A DNA stretch of 64,000 bases from Lineus longissimus (taxonomy: Eukaryota; Nemertea; Pilidiophora; Heteronemertea; Lineidae): NCBI RefSeq assembly GCF_910592395.1, contig NC_088312.1:9548001-9612000 (forward strand). Reading direction: 5' to 3'. This document shows, piece by piece, positions 54,001-64,000 of this stretch (its first letter is position 1; each line of letters begins with the position of its first letter). The position numbers and the translations under genes were made by a program. Under the pieces are notes generated by a model. That model searched no databases. It had not been told where the DNA came from and saw only the letters and a program-made list of their open reading frames with translations.

Positions 54001-57000
54001 CTTTTCTTGTCATCTGTTATTGTGAGGTAACGGAGTGCGAGCTTGGTTAGATTTGTAGCCAAGGAGGCACCGATGAAGAAGTCGCCATCCATGAGATACT
54101 GGCGCAGTGGTGGTCTGAAGAATAGAAAGCAGCGTGAGTAGTCTGATGAAATGTCCTACCATTTTTCAATACCCCCCCAAAGAACCGGAAACAAGCTTCC
54201 ATCACCATGTGGCAGCGTGTGGTATGGTGCCATAACGGTCAGTAACGCAACACATTGGCAGAACGTCAATCATTCAAAACCCAGCCAACTCAAAATTTCT
54301 TCCGACATCATTTCAGCTTCAGTCATTCAGTCTTACGGCAAAAGCTCAAAACTGGGCCCCGGAGCTGAAGATGATGATGTCAGATGATAATGACAGACAA
54401 CATTGTTCAAGCATACCTCTCCTGAGCCTTCTTTGATGTAGATGCAGTACTGAACACACTCTGAGTCGCATATGTTCCATCTGCTGTGACCAATGTTTGG
54501 ACACCACCGGAGGCAGACATCAGTTGGTCATCTGAAACAGGGAAGGGCATGAATGAGATGACGTCCATCTCGACTATCGTTAACACAGGTTTGTTCAAAA
54601 AGATAGCAGGAAGAAAGATTAATATCAGGGTGTGATCAACAGAATAACAGAACCTAAAAGCTCAGGTAATAACAAACCTTGATCTGCTACCAACATTGGG
54701 TTGTTGCAGCTAGCGATAAAACCTGGCATCAAATATTTCAGAGACATATTAATCACGGCATGGCCAGCAACAAGAACAAGAGCTGAATTCAAGTGTCAGA
54801 ACAATAACTTATGTTAGACATACCATCATCCTTGGTGTCCCCAGCTGCTTTTCTGATTTCATCTTCAACAATGGGAATCTGTAACGAGAAGGGCAAAAAC
54901 CAGGATCACAAAGAAGTCATTTACAATGATCATCAACATACTACGATTCATCATCAGACCCCTCTATTCAGATTTCCTACTTCTAAATTCCCGTTCTACA
55001 AAGGTGTAGAACTCCTAGTTATTTCAAAGTAAAACGGACTCCCAGTGAATACTTACATCCCCCAGAGATTGCCTGATGATGGTCATCACACTTTGGATGT
55101 CTTCCTTGGTTGTACAATATTCTCCCAAGATCCATAATGCCGCTCGGAATATTCTATAAACAAAAGAAGAAAAATATCAGTAAATTCAATGATGATGATA
55201 TGCATTCAGGATACAACCAGAATACCAGAAAATTGCCGGGCTTTGACTACACAGCTAAAAATCAGAGGATCTTGAACTGGATTGATATCAAAATCTTTAA
55301 ATCAAATAATGAAATGAATCATGTTCATCTTTGATGGACAAAAGAAGCAGTTCAATAGCAGCAATTTGCTGACATTGGTTCATTATTTAAGTAAGCAAAT
55401 AGAATTAATATCTGGTCTTGGAGAGAGAGAAATGAGACTTACTTTGTGGATTTGATGCTAGGGAAAACATCAAGTAGTCTGCTGATGATGAGAGAACGCA
55501 TATCTTCGAATCTGTGGATTGCCTCACGGATGAATACCAGCACATCCACCGCAGCCATTTCATTCTGGTCGCTTAAGAACTCGATCAACTTGAAAGGAAG
55601 AAGGATGTATCATTAAATGTTTGCAGCAAGTTCTTTACATTTGGAATTAGAAGAAGTGCGCATGTCCAAGTCACCTCTTCCAGATCAAGAGGCGGTTGGG
55701 TCAATTCATAGGGACAGTATTGAACACGACATCACATCGGCAATTGAAGCAGCATTGAGATTTAAAACATAATATAATATTGCAGTTCAAATGGCACAAG
55801 TCTGCCAAACAGTGACAACATACCTTCAACAGCAGGTAATATGCTATCGATGCAGCCAAACAAGCATCCCGCCTACATTCTTTAAGAGATGTTGACAAGC
55901 ATCATTAATGAATTCCAATGTAAGGTAGTTTCAGAGTTGTCAAGGTTATCTGCAATATAGTCTAGGTCTAGTGGCCACCCCCGTAAAAATGTCGTACTCA
56001 CCACGGGTATGATATTACAGGCTACATCAGGGAACTTGACAGTACATTGATGCAGCGTCCGCACCAACAGCTGTCTGTATTTCCCGATGTCCTCGTGTTC
56101 AACAGAATCATTTGTTTTGACGACTTCTTTACGGAGAACGAGCACCATCTGAAAATCATGAGTAAAGATAGTTTCAATGTTAGTCAGAATTCCCCTTGTT
56201 AATCCTGATTTCTACCTCATTACTGCAACTAGGTCTCAGAATATCAATGGTGGTTGATAAGTTTGTCAACAGTTGATCTCAGCGTGGTGCATGTGTTTTC
56301 ATCACAGACCTAAAGAGGAAAACTGTGCCATACATGCATAGTTATAATCAAGAAAAGGTCGATCTTACCTCTTCTATATTTCTTGATGAAACAAGATCCA
56401 GAGCAAGATTCAGTGTCTTCTTCCTGACCTCCAAATCAGGGGCAGCAAGCACACGTAGAATGTCCATCACTAGCTCCTGAAAATGAAATATTCGAAGGAT
56501 TAATACTAACTCTTGCTGGATATCTCTCCTTTCAATGAACTGCCAGCCAGTCACTCATTTAAAATATCCAAAGTCTTAAAAGGCCATCAGGATTAAATAA
56601 CATTGCAAAAGAATGACAGACACCTGACAGGCATGGATGTTTTCAAAACACTTCCCTGACAACCCCCCCCCCCCCCCCATTTCATCAGTCACAAATCAAT
56701 GAGCAAATACACTTCCTGGCTCAGTGCAATACTTACATGTAGCACTTTCTCATGACTGGGATTCTCTCGGAGGCCGATTAAACGATCCAAGACGATCAGT
56801 TTGACATTGTTATCACTCTCCTTCACAATCAGCTCAATGTAGCAACTTGCAGCAGCCTGAAACAGTAGTATAAAGTGTCAAATCAAGGAAGCGATCTTTG
56901 CAATTGGTAACCACACACTCAATTCAAACAAAGGAAGACACTGATTATGATGGGTGAGTACGAAAAGATCTACAACGGTCTACAGTTCACCTTGATCTGT

Positions 57001-59212
57001 TCCTCCAATAAAACAGTTTCACTAAAAAGCATGCACTGTTAATTTTGTGAACAATATGCCTTTTCTGGCCTATAAAAAGGTCACCGCTATTATCGAAGGT
57101 CTTGGAAACATTAATGGTGGTTGATAGATTTCTCAATATGTGGACTCTGCGTGGTGCAGGAGTCTTCACCACAGACTATTTGTCCAACTTTATATAAAGC
57201 CTAATGTGTCACCTCATCTTTGTCCTACAAATCAGTCCAGACAATTGCAACTGTTTCTTACCCTGACTGCCGTGGGAGCACTGGATAATGTGACCAATGT
57301 TCCTGCTGCTTCATAACGGACAGCAGGGCTGGATGAATTCAACAAGTTGTAGATGCATCGGATGAACCGAGCACGTTCTGATGGGTTAGCATGGCAGACC
57401 TAGAAAAGAGGGGAGAGAAAATGTCATTCAATTATCTTTGACACTTTTTATCAGGTGTTTTGGGATGACTAAATGGACACAGGATAACGCAAGGATTTCA
57501 AAATGCAACACAAAAAGCAGGCATCGTTACAAAACGATTGGAGGTTATCTCAAACATTCACCGAAACACTGTTACCAGGCTGGCGCTCTGGCTCACCTTG
57601 TAAATCAGCTCAACGATGACCAGCTGAAGGATGTCGTTAAACGAGTGAACCTGATCAATACAACTGCTGAGATAGCTGAGGGCACGGTCTTGATCGGCAT
57701 GGATCAACATCATGAATGCATTCCTCTTGCATGACGCGTCTTGTTCTCCTTCCAAGAAGTTTGCAATTAGTTCTGGCGCGTCTGGGATCAGTGTGTCTGA
57801 ATTCCTGCAGGAGAATAGCGTTACATTTTTACATCACACACAAGGAATTGTAGAAAATTAGCAGATCATGACAGATCTCATGAACTTTTTTAAAGCTCTA
57901 TACTGCCATGGCAAAAATAGATACACAATACCTAAAAACAACAATGGCGGTTGATATGTTTGTCAACATTTAACTCTGTGTGGTGCACTAGTTTTCACCA
58001 CAGACCTTAACACAATTGGGATCAATCTAAATGTCTGTTTTTTAAAAACTTACTTGTAAATGGTGAAGATGGCGAGTACGGCATTCCTCCTGACATAGGA
58101 GTGCCTATGCTCGAGACAAGCTCTGATTGCAGGCATCAGAGGTTCAACAAGTTCTGGTTCTTTCAGTTTGCAGAGAAACCTCAACGTGGAGCCACGAATG
58201 AACTCATTTGGATGTTGAAGATCCTAAAATAGATATGTGAAAAGTACAAATCACAGCAACAAGATATGTGAAAAGTACAAATCACAGCAACAAGATATGT
58301 GAAAAGTACAAATCACAACAACAAGATATGTGAAAAGTACAAATTACAGCAAAAGAAACATGATTAAGAAAACAGTGGCAATGTTAGGATAAAGCTTTTG
58401 GCTCTTGTTTTTTGGGAATTTTGTGGACACCATGATTACTTTCTGTGCTGTTAGTGTTAGTGTCACATAAGGTCCACAAAGATTTTAAGACATTTGAATT
58501 GCAGTAATGAATGTGGTGGTATGGAAAGGCAACCCAAAAAGACTTTTGGCCACATGTTGTCCCCTGACTCTTACCTTTCTGTAAGCATCACACACAAGAA
58601 TCATCTCATGGAGAAGTTTGCCATCACCAGAATATTTGGGTACAACTTCCCAGAAGACCAACAAGAGCTTCTTGATGGTGTGGTCCTGCATTGGCATAAC
58701 AAAGCGGATGATTGTCATGAGGATCCCAGGAAGTTTCTCTCCATTCAGGATCATCTGGATGACTTTCTTTAGTGCATCAATCTTTGTCTTGACGTCACCC
58801 TTTTCTGTAAAATCAAATTTATGAAATTATGACACAATGACCATCAACTGAATTTGAAGCAATGAAGGAAGCCACAATCATAGGCATGAATGAATGTAAA
58901 AGAAACATTTACTACTGTTTCTCCAGACAATTTCATTGTGAAATTCATTCTCTACCTAGTCGTGGTCATGGTAGTGGCATCAGTTGTTGTTAATCTTATA
59001 TCCATATGGACAAGAATTCGTACGCTCATATTTAACACTAGGTCTCCAATCACCTTTTTTACATTGTCATTGTAGTCTTATTTCAGTTTGTCTTTAAAGG
59101 GGGCTAAATCTTTCAACTTACCAAGGTCTTGTTTGAGAGTCATCTCATTGGGTGGTTCACTGTCCGAATGGACATTGATCAAGGTATAGCACGAGTTATC
59201 TGAAGACGCCAT
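51063..59212 (-). CDS. COPB1: Coatomer subunit beta (beta-COP)
   Basis: Twenty coding exons, 958 residues (human 953), phases consistent: 59212-59122, 58804-58575, 58223-58054, 57804-57597, 57399-57262, 56856-56737, 56476-56369, 56148-56002, 55588-55443, 55153-55057, 54878-54824, 54531-54417, 54114-53994, 53686-53459, 53351-53178, 52956-52812, 52625-52506, 52133-51898, 51497-51342, 51134-51063. A further non-coding exon is likely, since an acceptor precedes the ATG at 59,225. Beta-COP is part of the COPI coat for Golgi-to-ER and intra-Golgi vesicles. The N-terminal adaptin-like helical solenoid is followed by a charged linker and the C-terminal appendage ([37 protein letters not shown]). It ends [11 protein letters not shown] plus seven residues. 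Divergent from CMSS1. Confidence 0.97.
56244..58010. repeat. About 70-bp dispersed repeat in three COPB1 introns
   Basis: Three copies in one orientation at 56,244-56,313, 57,110-57,178 and 57,943-58,010, each AATGGYGGTTGATA ... TTTSTCAA ... GTGGTGCA ... TTCACCACAGAC. They lie in three different introns of one gene and nowhere else that I noticed in the window. Confidence 0.75.
58231..58350. repeat. 31-bp minisatellite, four copies, in a COPB1 intron
   Basis: Unit AGATATGTGAAAAGTACA..., copies at 58231, 58262, 58293 and 58324. Near-identical, so recent. It begins 8 bp from the COPB1 exon 3 acceptor (58,223), so it occupies the polypyrimidine/branch region. Confidence 0.95.
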
Positions 59213-60176
59213 GGCTGATTTGGCACTAAAAAAACAATCAATATATGAAATGAGAGATATTTTTGCAAGCTGTCTATGGCCATAGACGAATTCGAAGAAG
59301 TTTGTTTTGGCGCTAACCAGTCATGCATTTCACCTTGAACAAAGGATCGCCTTGTCTCTAGGCATTGTCCGAAGTTGGCTTAGGCCTACTGACGTGTTCT
59401 GAGTGTGCGCGTTTATTTGTTTTTGCATCGTTTCGTCTTCTTATAGGCCTAAAAGGTCTAGGCCTATTGCCATCGGCTGATCTGTCAAGTGTAGTGTCAT
59501 CTGACGATCGTTTCAACTGGCATGACGGTCCGGACTGATGAACTGTATCATCATGTACACCTTTCAACTTCTCTTGTTACTGACTTATATACACCACAGC
59601 CTAGTTTCTTTGAGCACTCACTCTATACGCATTTCAGGGCAGGGCCTGCCTGCATGCTGTGTACATACTACATAGGCCTAGTGTACTCAATGCTAATGCA
59701 TGGTGTAAAACACTGTATTTTTTTGACACACAAAAACGACAACTCTTTCTCAATCATAATTTTCTAATTGACCTGACAGGGATTTGACAACGAATTTATA
59801 TAGAATAGATAGATAAGAAACCGAAGTATTGAAATACGGTGTTGGTACGAAGATATTACCTGATAATGGGGTGAAAAACGGCAAGTTTAAAGACCAGAAA
59901 TATCGCCGGTATGTGCAAATGGCACCTACGTGGCGAAGTCACGTCAGCACACGCGAGAGTAGTAAACTAGCCCACGATTAACAAAGCGCGATCCCTTTTG
60001 TACAAAAATATAATTTTCAAGGTATCTATGACAATTTGATTAATATCATAGCAACACAGCCAGTTTTATTCACATAAATTGCTTTTAGTTGTAAATATAT
60101 TACATCAATTTATATAAATTGAATTTTGATTTAGTCCTCATCGAGTGCTAAATATCATTTCAGGGAAAATTTAAGC
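59213..60176. promoter_or_regulatory. Divergent COPB1 / CMSS1 promoter region
   Basis: About 965 bp between start codons. Around 59,361-59,450 it carries TTGTCCGAAGTTGGCTTAGG followed by TGACGTGTTCTG and TTTCGTCTTCTTATAGGCC, the same block as at 21,146-21,250 upstream of SEC63. A GC-richer patch at 59,900-59,990 is the likely promoter core. Confidence 0.5.
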
Positions 60177-62129
60177 ATGGCGGACGATTTGGATGATGAG
60201 TGGTGGTTGCAAGAAAATAATGGCACAGATAAAGAGGGTGCGAAGAATAAATAAAGTCTAAGTTCACTCAAATAATGATTCATGTATAAACTATATTCTG
60301 TGAAAATTTCGGTTGAATTGGTTAAGAAATAAATTCCCCACATTACATTTTCTTCTAAAAAAATATTTTCTTCATACAAAAAACAGGCTACTCTCACTGT
60401 CTCAGTTAATAGTTATTCTCTACATACAGGGTGACCCCCTAAACCTTAAAGAATACGTATAAGCTTGTTTATCAATTTTCTAAAACAGGGGCTACTCATA
60501 CATCGTGACCATGGGCATGGCAGTAATGCCTTCTTCTATCCTTAATCTTAATGCAGCATCCAAAGATGTAGCCTCTGAGTCTGAGGTAGAATCTGCTGAT
60601 GAAGCAATCCCAAATAAACGGAAAGCAGAATCAGATAATGACACAAGCCTTACAGATGAGCCGCCAAAGAAGAAGAAGAAGAAGAAAAAGAAATTGGTAT
60701 GAAGTTTAACCCCTTAGATTGAAATCTTGCAATCAAGCTCAAATCCTTTGTAGAGATCGCACAATGCCAATGGTGTTTATAAAACTCGTGATAAATTATT
60801 TTTCTGCATCTTTCTTGATTAAATTTCAGAATATTACTGAAGTACTGAAGAAGAATGCACCCCAGGCAGGCTGTCCAGGTGATGTTGTGACAGAAATAAC
60901 CAAACATTTTAAGGACAAACTGTCCCCTATTGAAGAGGATGAGATTCAGCTATCAGGTAAGGTATCTTTGAGTGGTCTTAATTGTTTCAAAAAAAGTTTT
61001 TAAAATTCTTTAAGTAAAAAAGTCACTCTTAATTTGTCAGCTCACATCTCCAGTCTCCCAATGGAGCATTCATTTTGAAGCTATTGCAGTCGAGTTGTTC
61101 TTGATTTTCTGAAATTTTATTGTCCTTTAATTAAATATTGAAAATTTCTTTTAATTATTCTGTCTTTTTTTCTCTCATCCAGATCCAGATGAACATTTCC
61201 TTGAGAGCAATACACTGGACCAGTTACCAACAAGTTATTTCAATGCCATCATGCCAAAATGGAAGAAGCAGATCCAAAAGTTAGATGTCCCTGGTGCTCC
61301 AATACTCCTGGTTATATCCTCGGCAGCAATAAGGGCTCTAGAAGTAAAGAGGCAGATGAAGACATTTCTTGGTGAGAAGAGTAAAACTGCCAAACTCTTT
61401 GCTAAACACATGAAGGTATACCTTTTTTTATAACACAAGCCTATAATTCCTTTCATTCATATCAGAAACCTTTGACTAACTTCAAATAACTTCAAAGTAA
61501 CTAACTTTGAATTACCAGTAAGAGGTTTTAGTTTGAATGTTTTTCACCACAACAAGAGGGCAACTGAAGAACCAAAACAGCCAATCATTGGACAAATTTG
61601 AACCCAGGACCTCACAAATGATTCCATCACACCTAAACCTGTAGTTATATTTCAGTATTAGCCTGACTTGTAATTGCAGATCAAAGAACAAGAAAAACAT
61701 CTGGGAAAGAATGTGATTCATTGTGGAATAGGAACTCCGAATAGAATCAGGAGCTTATTAGATTCAGGTAAGGTGGAAATAAAGATAGGGTTTGGGGCTA
61801 CTGAATTCTGTTAATTCTAATGAACGGAGGCCAGCTGACAACCTTTCAAGTTGTGGATGGGACCCTTGTCTCTCGACTGAAAAGTTACCACTGATGTAGA
61901 CCTCAAATTGAAATATTTTGCAGTTAAGTTTGTTTATTTCTTTCCTTGCATTTCAGGTGCTTTAAAAACAAACCGTCTTCATTACATTGTGTTTGATTGG
62001 AACTGGAGAGACCAGAAACAGAAGCGATTAATTGATGGACAAGATGTGAAAACAGATTTAATGCAACTGCTTCAGAAACATTTGATACCACTTGTGAAAG
62101 CTGGAAATGCAAAGTTTGGACTATTGTGA
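60177..62129 (+). CDS. CMSS1: CMSS1, ribosomal small subunit biogenesis homolog
   Basis: Six exons, 273 residues (human 279): 60177-60237, 60557-60696, 60830-60956, 61183-61415, 61680-61767, 61957-62129. Starts MADDLDDEWW, as in human MADDLGDEWW. The family marks are present: SSAAIRALE (human SSAVRALE), KLFAKHMK, GIGTPNRI and VFDWNWRDQK, ending KFGLL. CMSS1/yeast Cms1 is a nucleolar protein with a degenerate DEAD-box helicase-like fold acting in small-subunit pre-ribosomes. A run of nine Lys (PPKKKKKKKKKL) ends exon 2. The exon 1 donor GTGCGA is poor, and a different acceptor (60,488) exists for exon 2 but breaks the frame; I chose the acceptor at 60,556, which has a good pyrimidine tract and keeps phase 1. 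Confidence 0.92.
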
Positions 62130-62256
62130 TGATTGAAAGAGACATTTCATATGGACTACACTGTTTGATTTACTGTCTGGGTAAATTGTATACCAAGCGC
62201 ATACAAATTCTGTGAAGTAGAGCTGTTGTGTTCGTTTGAATCAATTGATATTTTAC

Positions 62257-62262
62257 AATAAA
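62257..62262 (+). terminator. CMSS1 poly(A) signal
   Basis: AATAAA 128 bp past the CMSS1 stop codon. Confidence 0.65.
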
Positions 62263-62328
62263 TCGTGCCTGCTTTGGTAGTCATGGGATCAGTTTAAGTT
62301 ATTCTCCGATCTTTTATGTTCTGTCTAG

Positions 62329-62495
62329 AAAAACCTGGACGTCCTAAAGTCAGGCGAGGTGTCTCCTTGATAGAAAGTCGAGATCCCTCTGGAATAAGAA
62401 TTTGGTGGCTACAAGGAATGAATAGACATGAGGATGCACAAGTGATTGTGATGGGTGAGATGCTGGATTGGAGAGCAAGACGAGCCAAAAAACAG
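62329..62495 (+). CDS. Isolated coding-like exon, function unknown
   Basis: Flanked by CTGTCTAG and CAG|GTGTGT, open for 55 codons with protein-like content (RRGVSLIESRDPSGIRIWW, then GEMLDWRARRAKKQ), and 66 bp past the CMSS1 poly(A) signal. It could be an internal exon of a plus-strand gene beyond the window, an alternative downstream exon of CMSS1, or an exon captured from elsewhere. I do not recognise the family. Confidence 0.4.
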
Positions 62496-63612
62496 GTGTG
62501 TCAAGCTGTCGGTACAACCTCGCTCACCTCAATGGAAAATAACAGCTCAAAGTCTAATTTATTACAAAAATATTTACAGTTTTATTCACCATTCTGATAA
62601 AATGTGAGATAAAATTTGTTGACTCAAACAATAAATGCAACAAGCATGATAAAACACATACATCAAGACAAAATTTTGAATCTTATCAACAGTAATACTC
62701 TCTAACAACTTCCAGTATAACATAGTTATAGATAACATAGTTATAGACAACACCTTTCATTCTATCTTATCTTCATGATGAAATACTGGCACAGTACTAT
62801 CCACGTTTCATGCAGTTCTGACATATTAGTGATAATTGCAAACCTGGAAATATTTGCATGCCCTTTTTAGCATTTACAGGAATCACGAAAATATACAATG
62901 GCAAAATTGAAATAACTATTTCAGTGGTGTCAGAACATTGAATTAAAAGTACACAAATGTTGCAATTTCACAAAACAGCAAAAAAAATGGCCACGGATAT
63001 TTCCAGGTTTTACAGTGAACTCATGAACAGAACAACTTATAGTGGGGAAAAGAGCTGGATTGACATAAGTCCTTGAACTCCATGCAGTACAACAAAACGA
63101 GTTTGAATTTAAGGCATGATCACACATTTTATATCATGTTCCATATTGGTCATGATGGGAGTCTTGAACCAGTCCACAATTTTTTTAACAAGCACTGGAA
63201 ATTATATATCTTGAAGAACAAGTTACCCTCCCTTCCCCCTTATAATTTTACAATGTTTTTTTTTACATAATCCATTCGAGCCTGGTATGAAACAAAAACA
63301 ACATCACAGTAGGACCACACAAACAACAAACATGAACATACAGATAAAATTTGATAAAACTATCTCAAACACTTTCCTAGTCACATTACTCACAGTACAT
63401 ATGTCTATGTAGGCTATTGTATACATGTACCTGTCAGCTTGTCAGCATACACATATTATCAGCTAATTGTTACAAATGAGTTAAACTACTTTAAGAAATG
63501 CGATATGTATAGGGAAATTCATTACATTGGAATACACCAATGCACTGAATTACGGTTTTTAGCCATCAAAGTTTCATCACAATTTCATAACACTAAGTCT
63601 ATTCCGTGAACT
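62496..63612. other. No gene seen; probably 3' UTR of the minus-strand gene
   Basis: AT-rich DNA with no spliceable exon. The part next to 63,613 should be 3' UTR of the gene whose last exon starts at 63,901. Confidence 0.45.
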
Positions 63613-63901
63613 CTATAACGGCAGTAAATGTATCTTTGATAAAACCTCATCAGCAGACAATGGCCTTGCATCTTGACTCACTCTTCTGATTGGAGGATGA
63701 CTATGCTGTCGCCGTGGTAACATGTATCGTTTCTCTTTCTCCCCGTCAGTCGGTCCATTGTGCGCTTTGACGAGTTTCGCCTCAAAATTAACGCTGGGAC
63801 TCGCTACTGTGGATGTAGAAGGTTTTGATTCTGTTGTGTCTTCAACAAAGTCTACGTCAGGAACAACTTGAAAAGGCCCAGATTTGATTGATAGCGATTT
63901 C
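63613..63901 (-). CDS. Terminal coding exon of an unrecognised gene (partial)
   Basis: An acceptor TTTTCAG precedes position 63,901. The frame that uses one leading base is open for 95 codons and ends with TAG (63,615-63,613). It is polar and Ser/Pro/basic-rich, includes PRRQHSHPPIRR, and closes with LSADEVLSKIHLLPL, a short amphipathic end that could be a binding motif. Another frame stops after 14 codons. The rest of the gene is to the right of the window. Confidence 0.55.
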
Positions 63902-64000
63902 CTGAAAATAATCAGGCAAATAACAATGATATAAAAAATGTAAGTTGTGAGATTTAATTACAATATGCTGGCTTCGTCATGAACCTGTTCTCAGATTATC

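Overview
The window is nuclear DNA from an animal. Its genes have many short phase-matched exons with GT-AG introns, UTR poly(A) signals (AATAAA) and abundant small non-autonomous transposons. The proteins (SEC63, COPB1, CMSS1, LSM10, an NB-ARC STAND NTPase, a C2H2 zinc-finger protein) fit a bilaterian. Helitron/'pearl'-like tandem elements ending in microsatellites, and frequent TACATGTA-type words, suggest a marine invertebrate, perhaps a lophotrochozoan. That placement is inference, not proof.

Layout, left to right. (1) 1-9.7 kb, minus strand: the 5' part of an NB-ARC (APAF-1/NLR-like) gene that runs off the left edge. A two-exon small gene sits in its large last intron, together with three kinds of transposon (a 302-bp-period array, a set of nested inverted-repeat elements at 2.7-4.4 kb, and a 1.25-kb foldback element). 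(2) 9.7-13.7 kb: no gene seen, two hairpin MITEs. (3) 13.76-21.65 kb, minus: complete SEC63, 15 coding exons, 775 aa. (4) 22.2-27.1 kb, plus: a coiled-coil/C2H2 zinc-finger gene whose finger exons look like a phase-2 cassette series with two competing terminal exons. Its first exon lies inside an inverted-repeat element. (5) 28.1-29.0 kb: degenerate minisatellite. (6) 29.5-33.4 kb: LSM10 (minus) and a short-chain dehydrogenase (plus), head-to-head with about 160 bp between start codons. (7) 33.4-50.9 kb: accessory DNA with minisatellites, a second 302-bp array, a weakly supported small spliced gene at 36.1-40.1 kb, and a 1.32-kb-period tandem array at 44.5-47.9 kb carrying twelve copies of a 26-bp stem-loop word and one transposon insertion whose empty site survives in the sister copy. 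(8) 51.06-59.21 kb, minus: complete COPB1, 20 coding exons, 958 aa. (9) 60.18-62.13 kb, plus: complete CMSS1, divergent from COPB1. (10) 62.3-64 kb: one isolated coding-like exon on plus and the terminal exon of an unrecognised minus-strand gene.

The housekeeping genes are unrelated in pathway (ER protein translocation, U7 snRNP/histone pre-mRNA processing, COPI vesicle coat, ribosome biogenesis). The window is therefore ordinary chromosomal neighbourhood, not an operon or a single system. Three things stand out: the modular splicing architecture of the zinc-finger gene, the layered inverted-repeat elements, and the stem-loop tandem array. Exon borders were set by hand from splice consensus, reading-phase continuity and remembered family sequence; none is transcript-verified.
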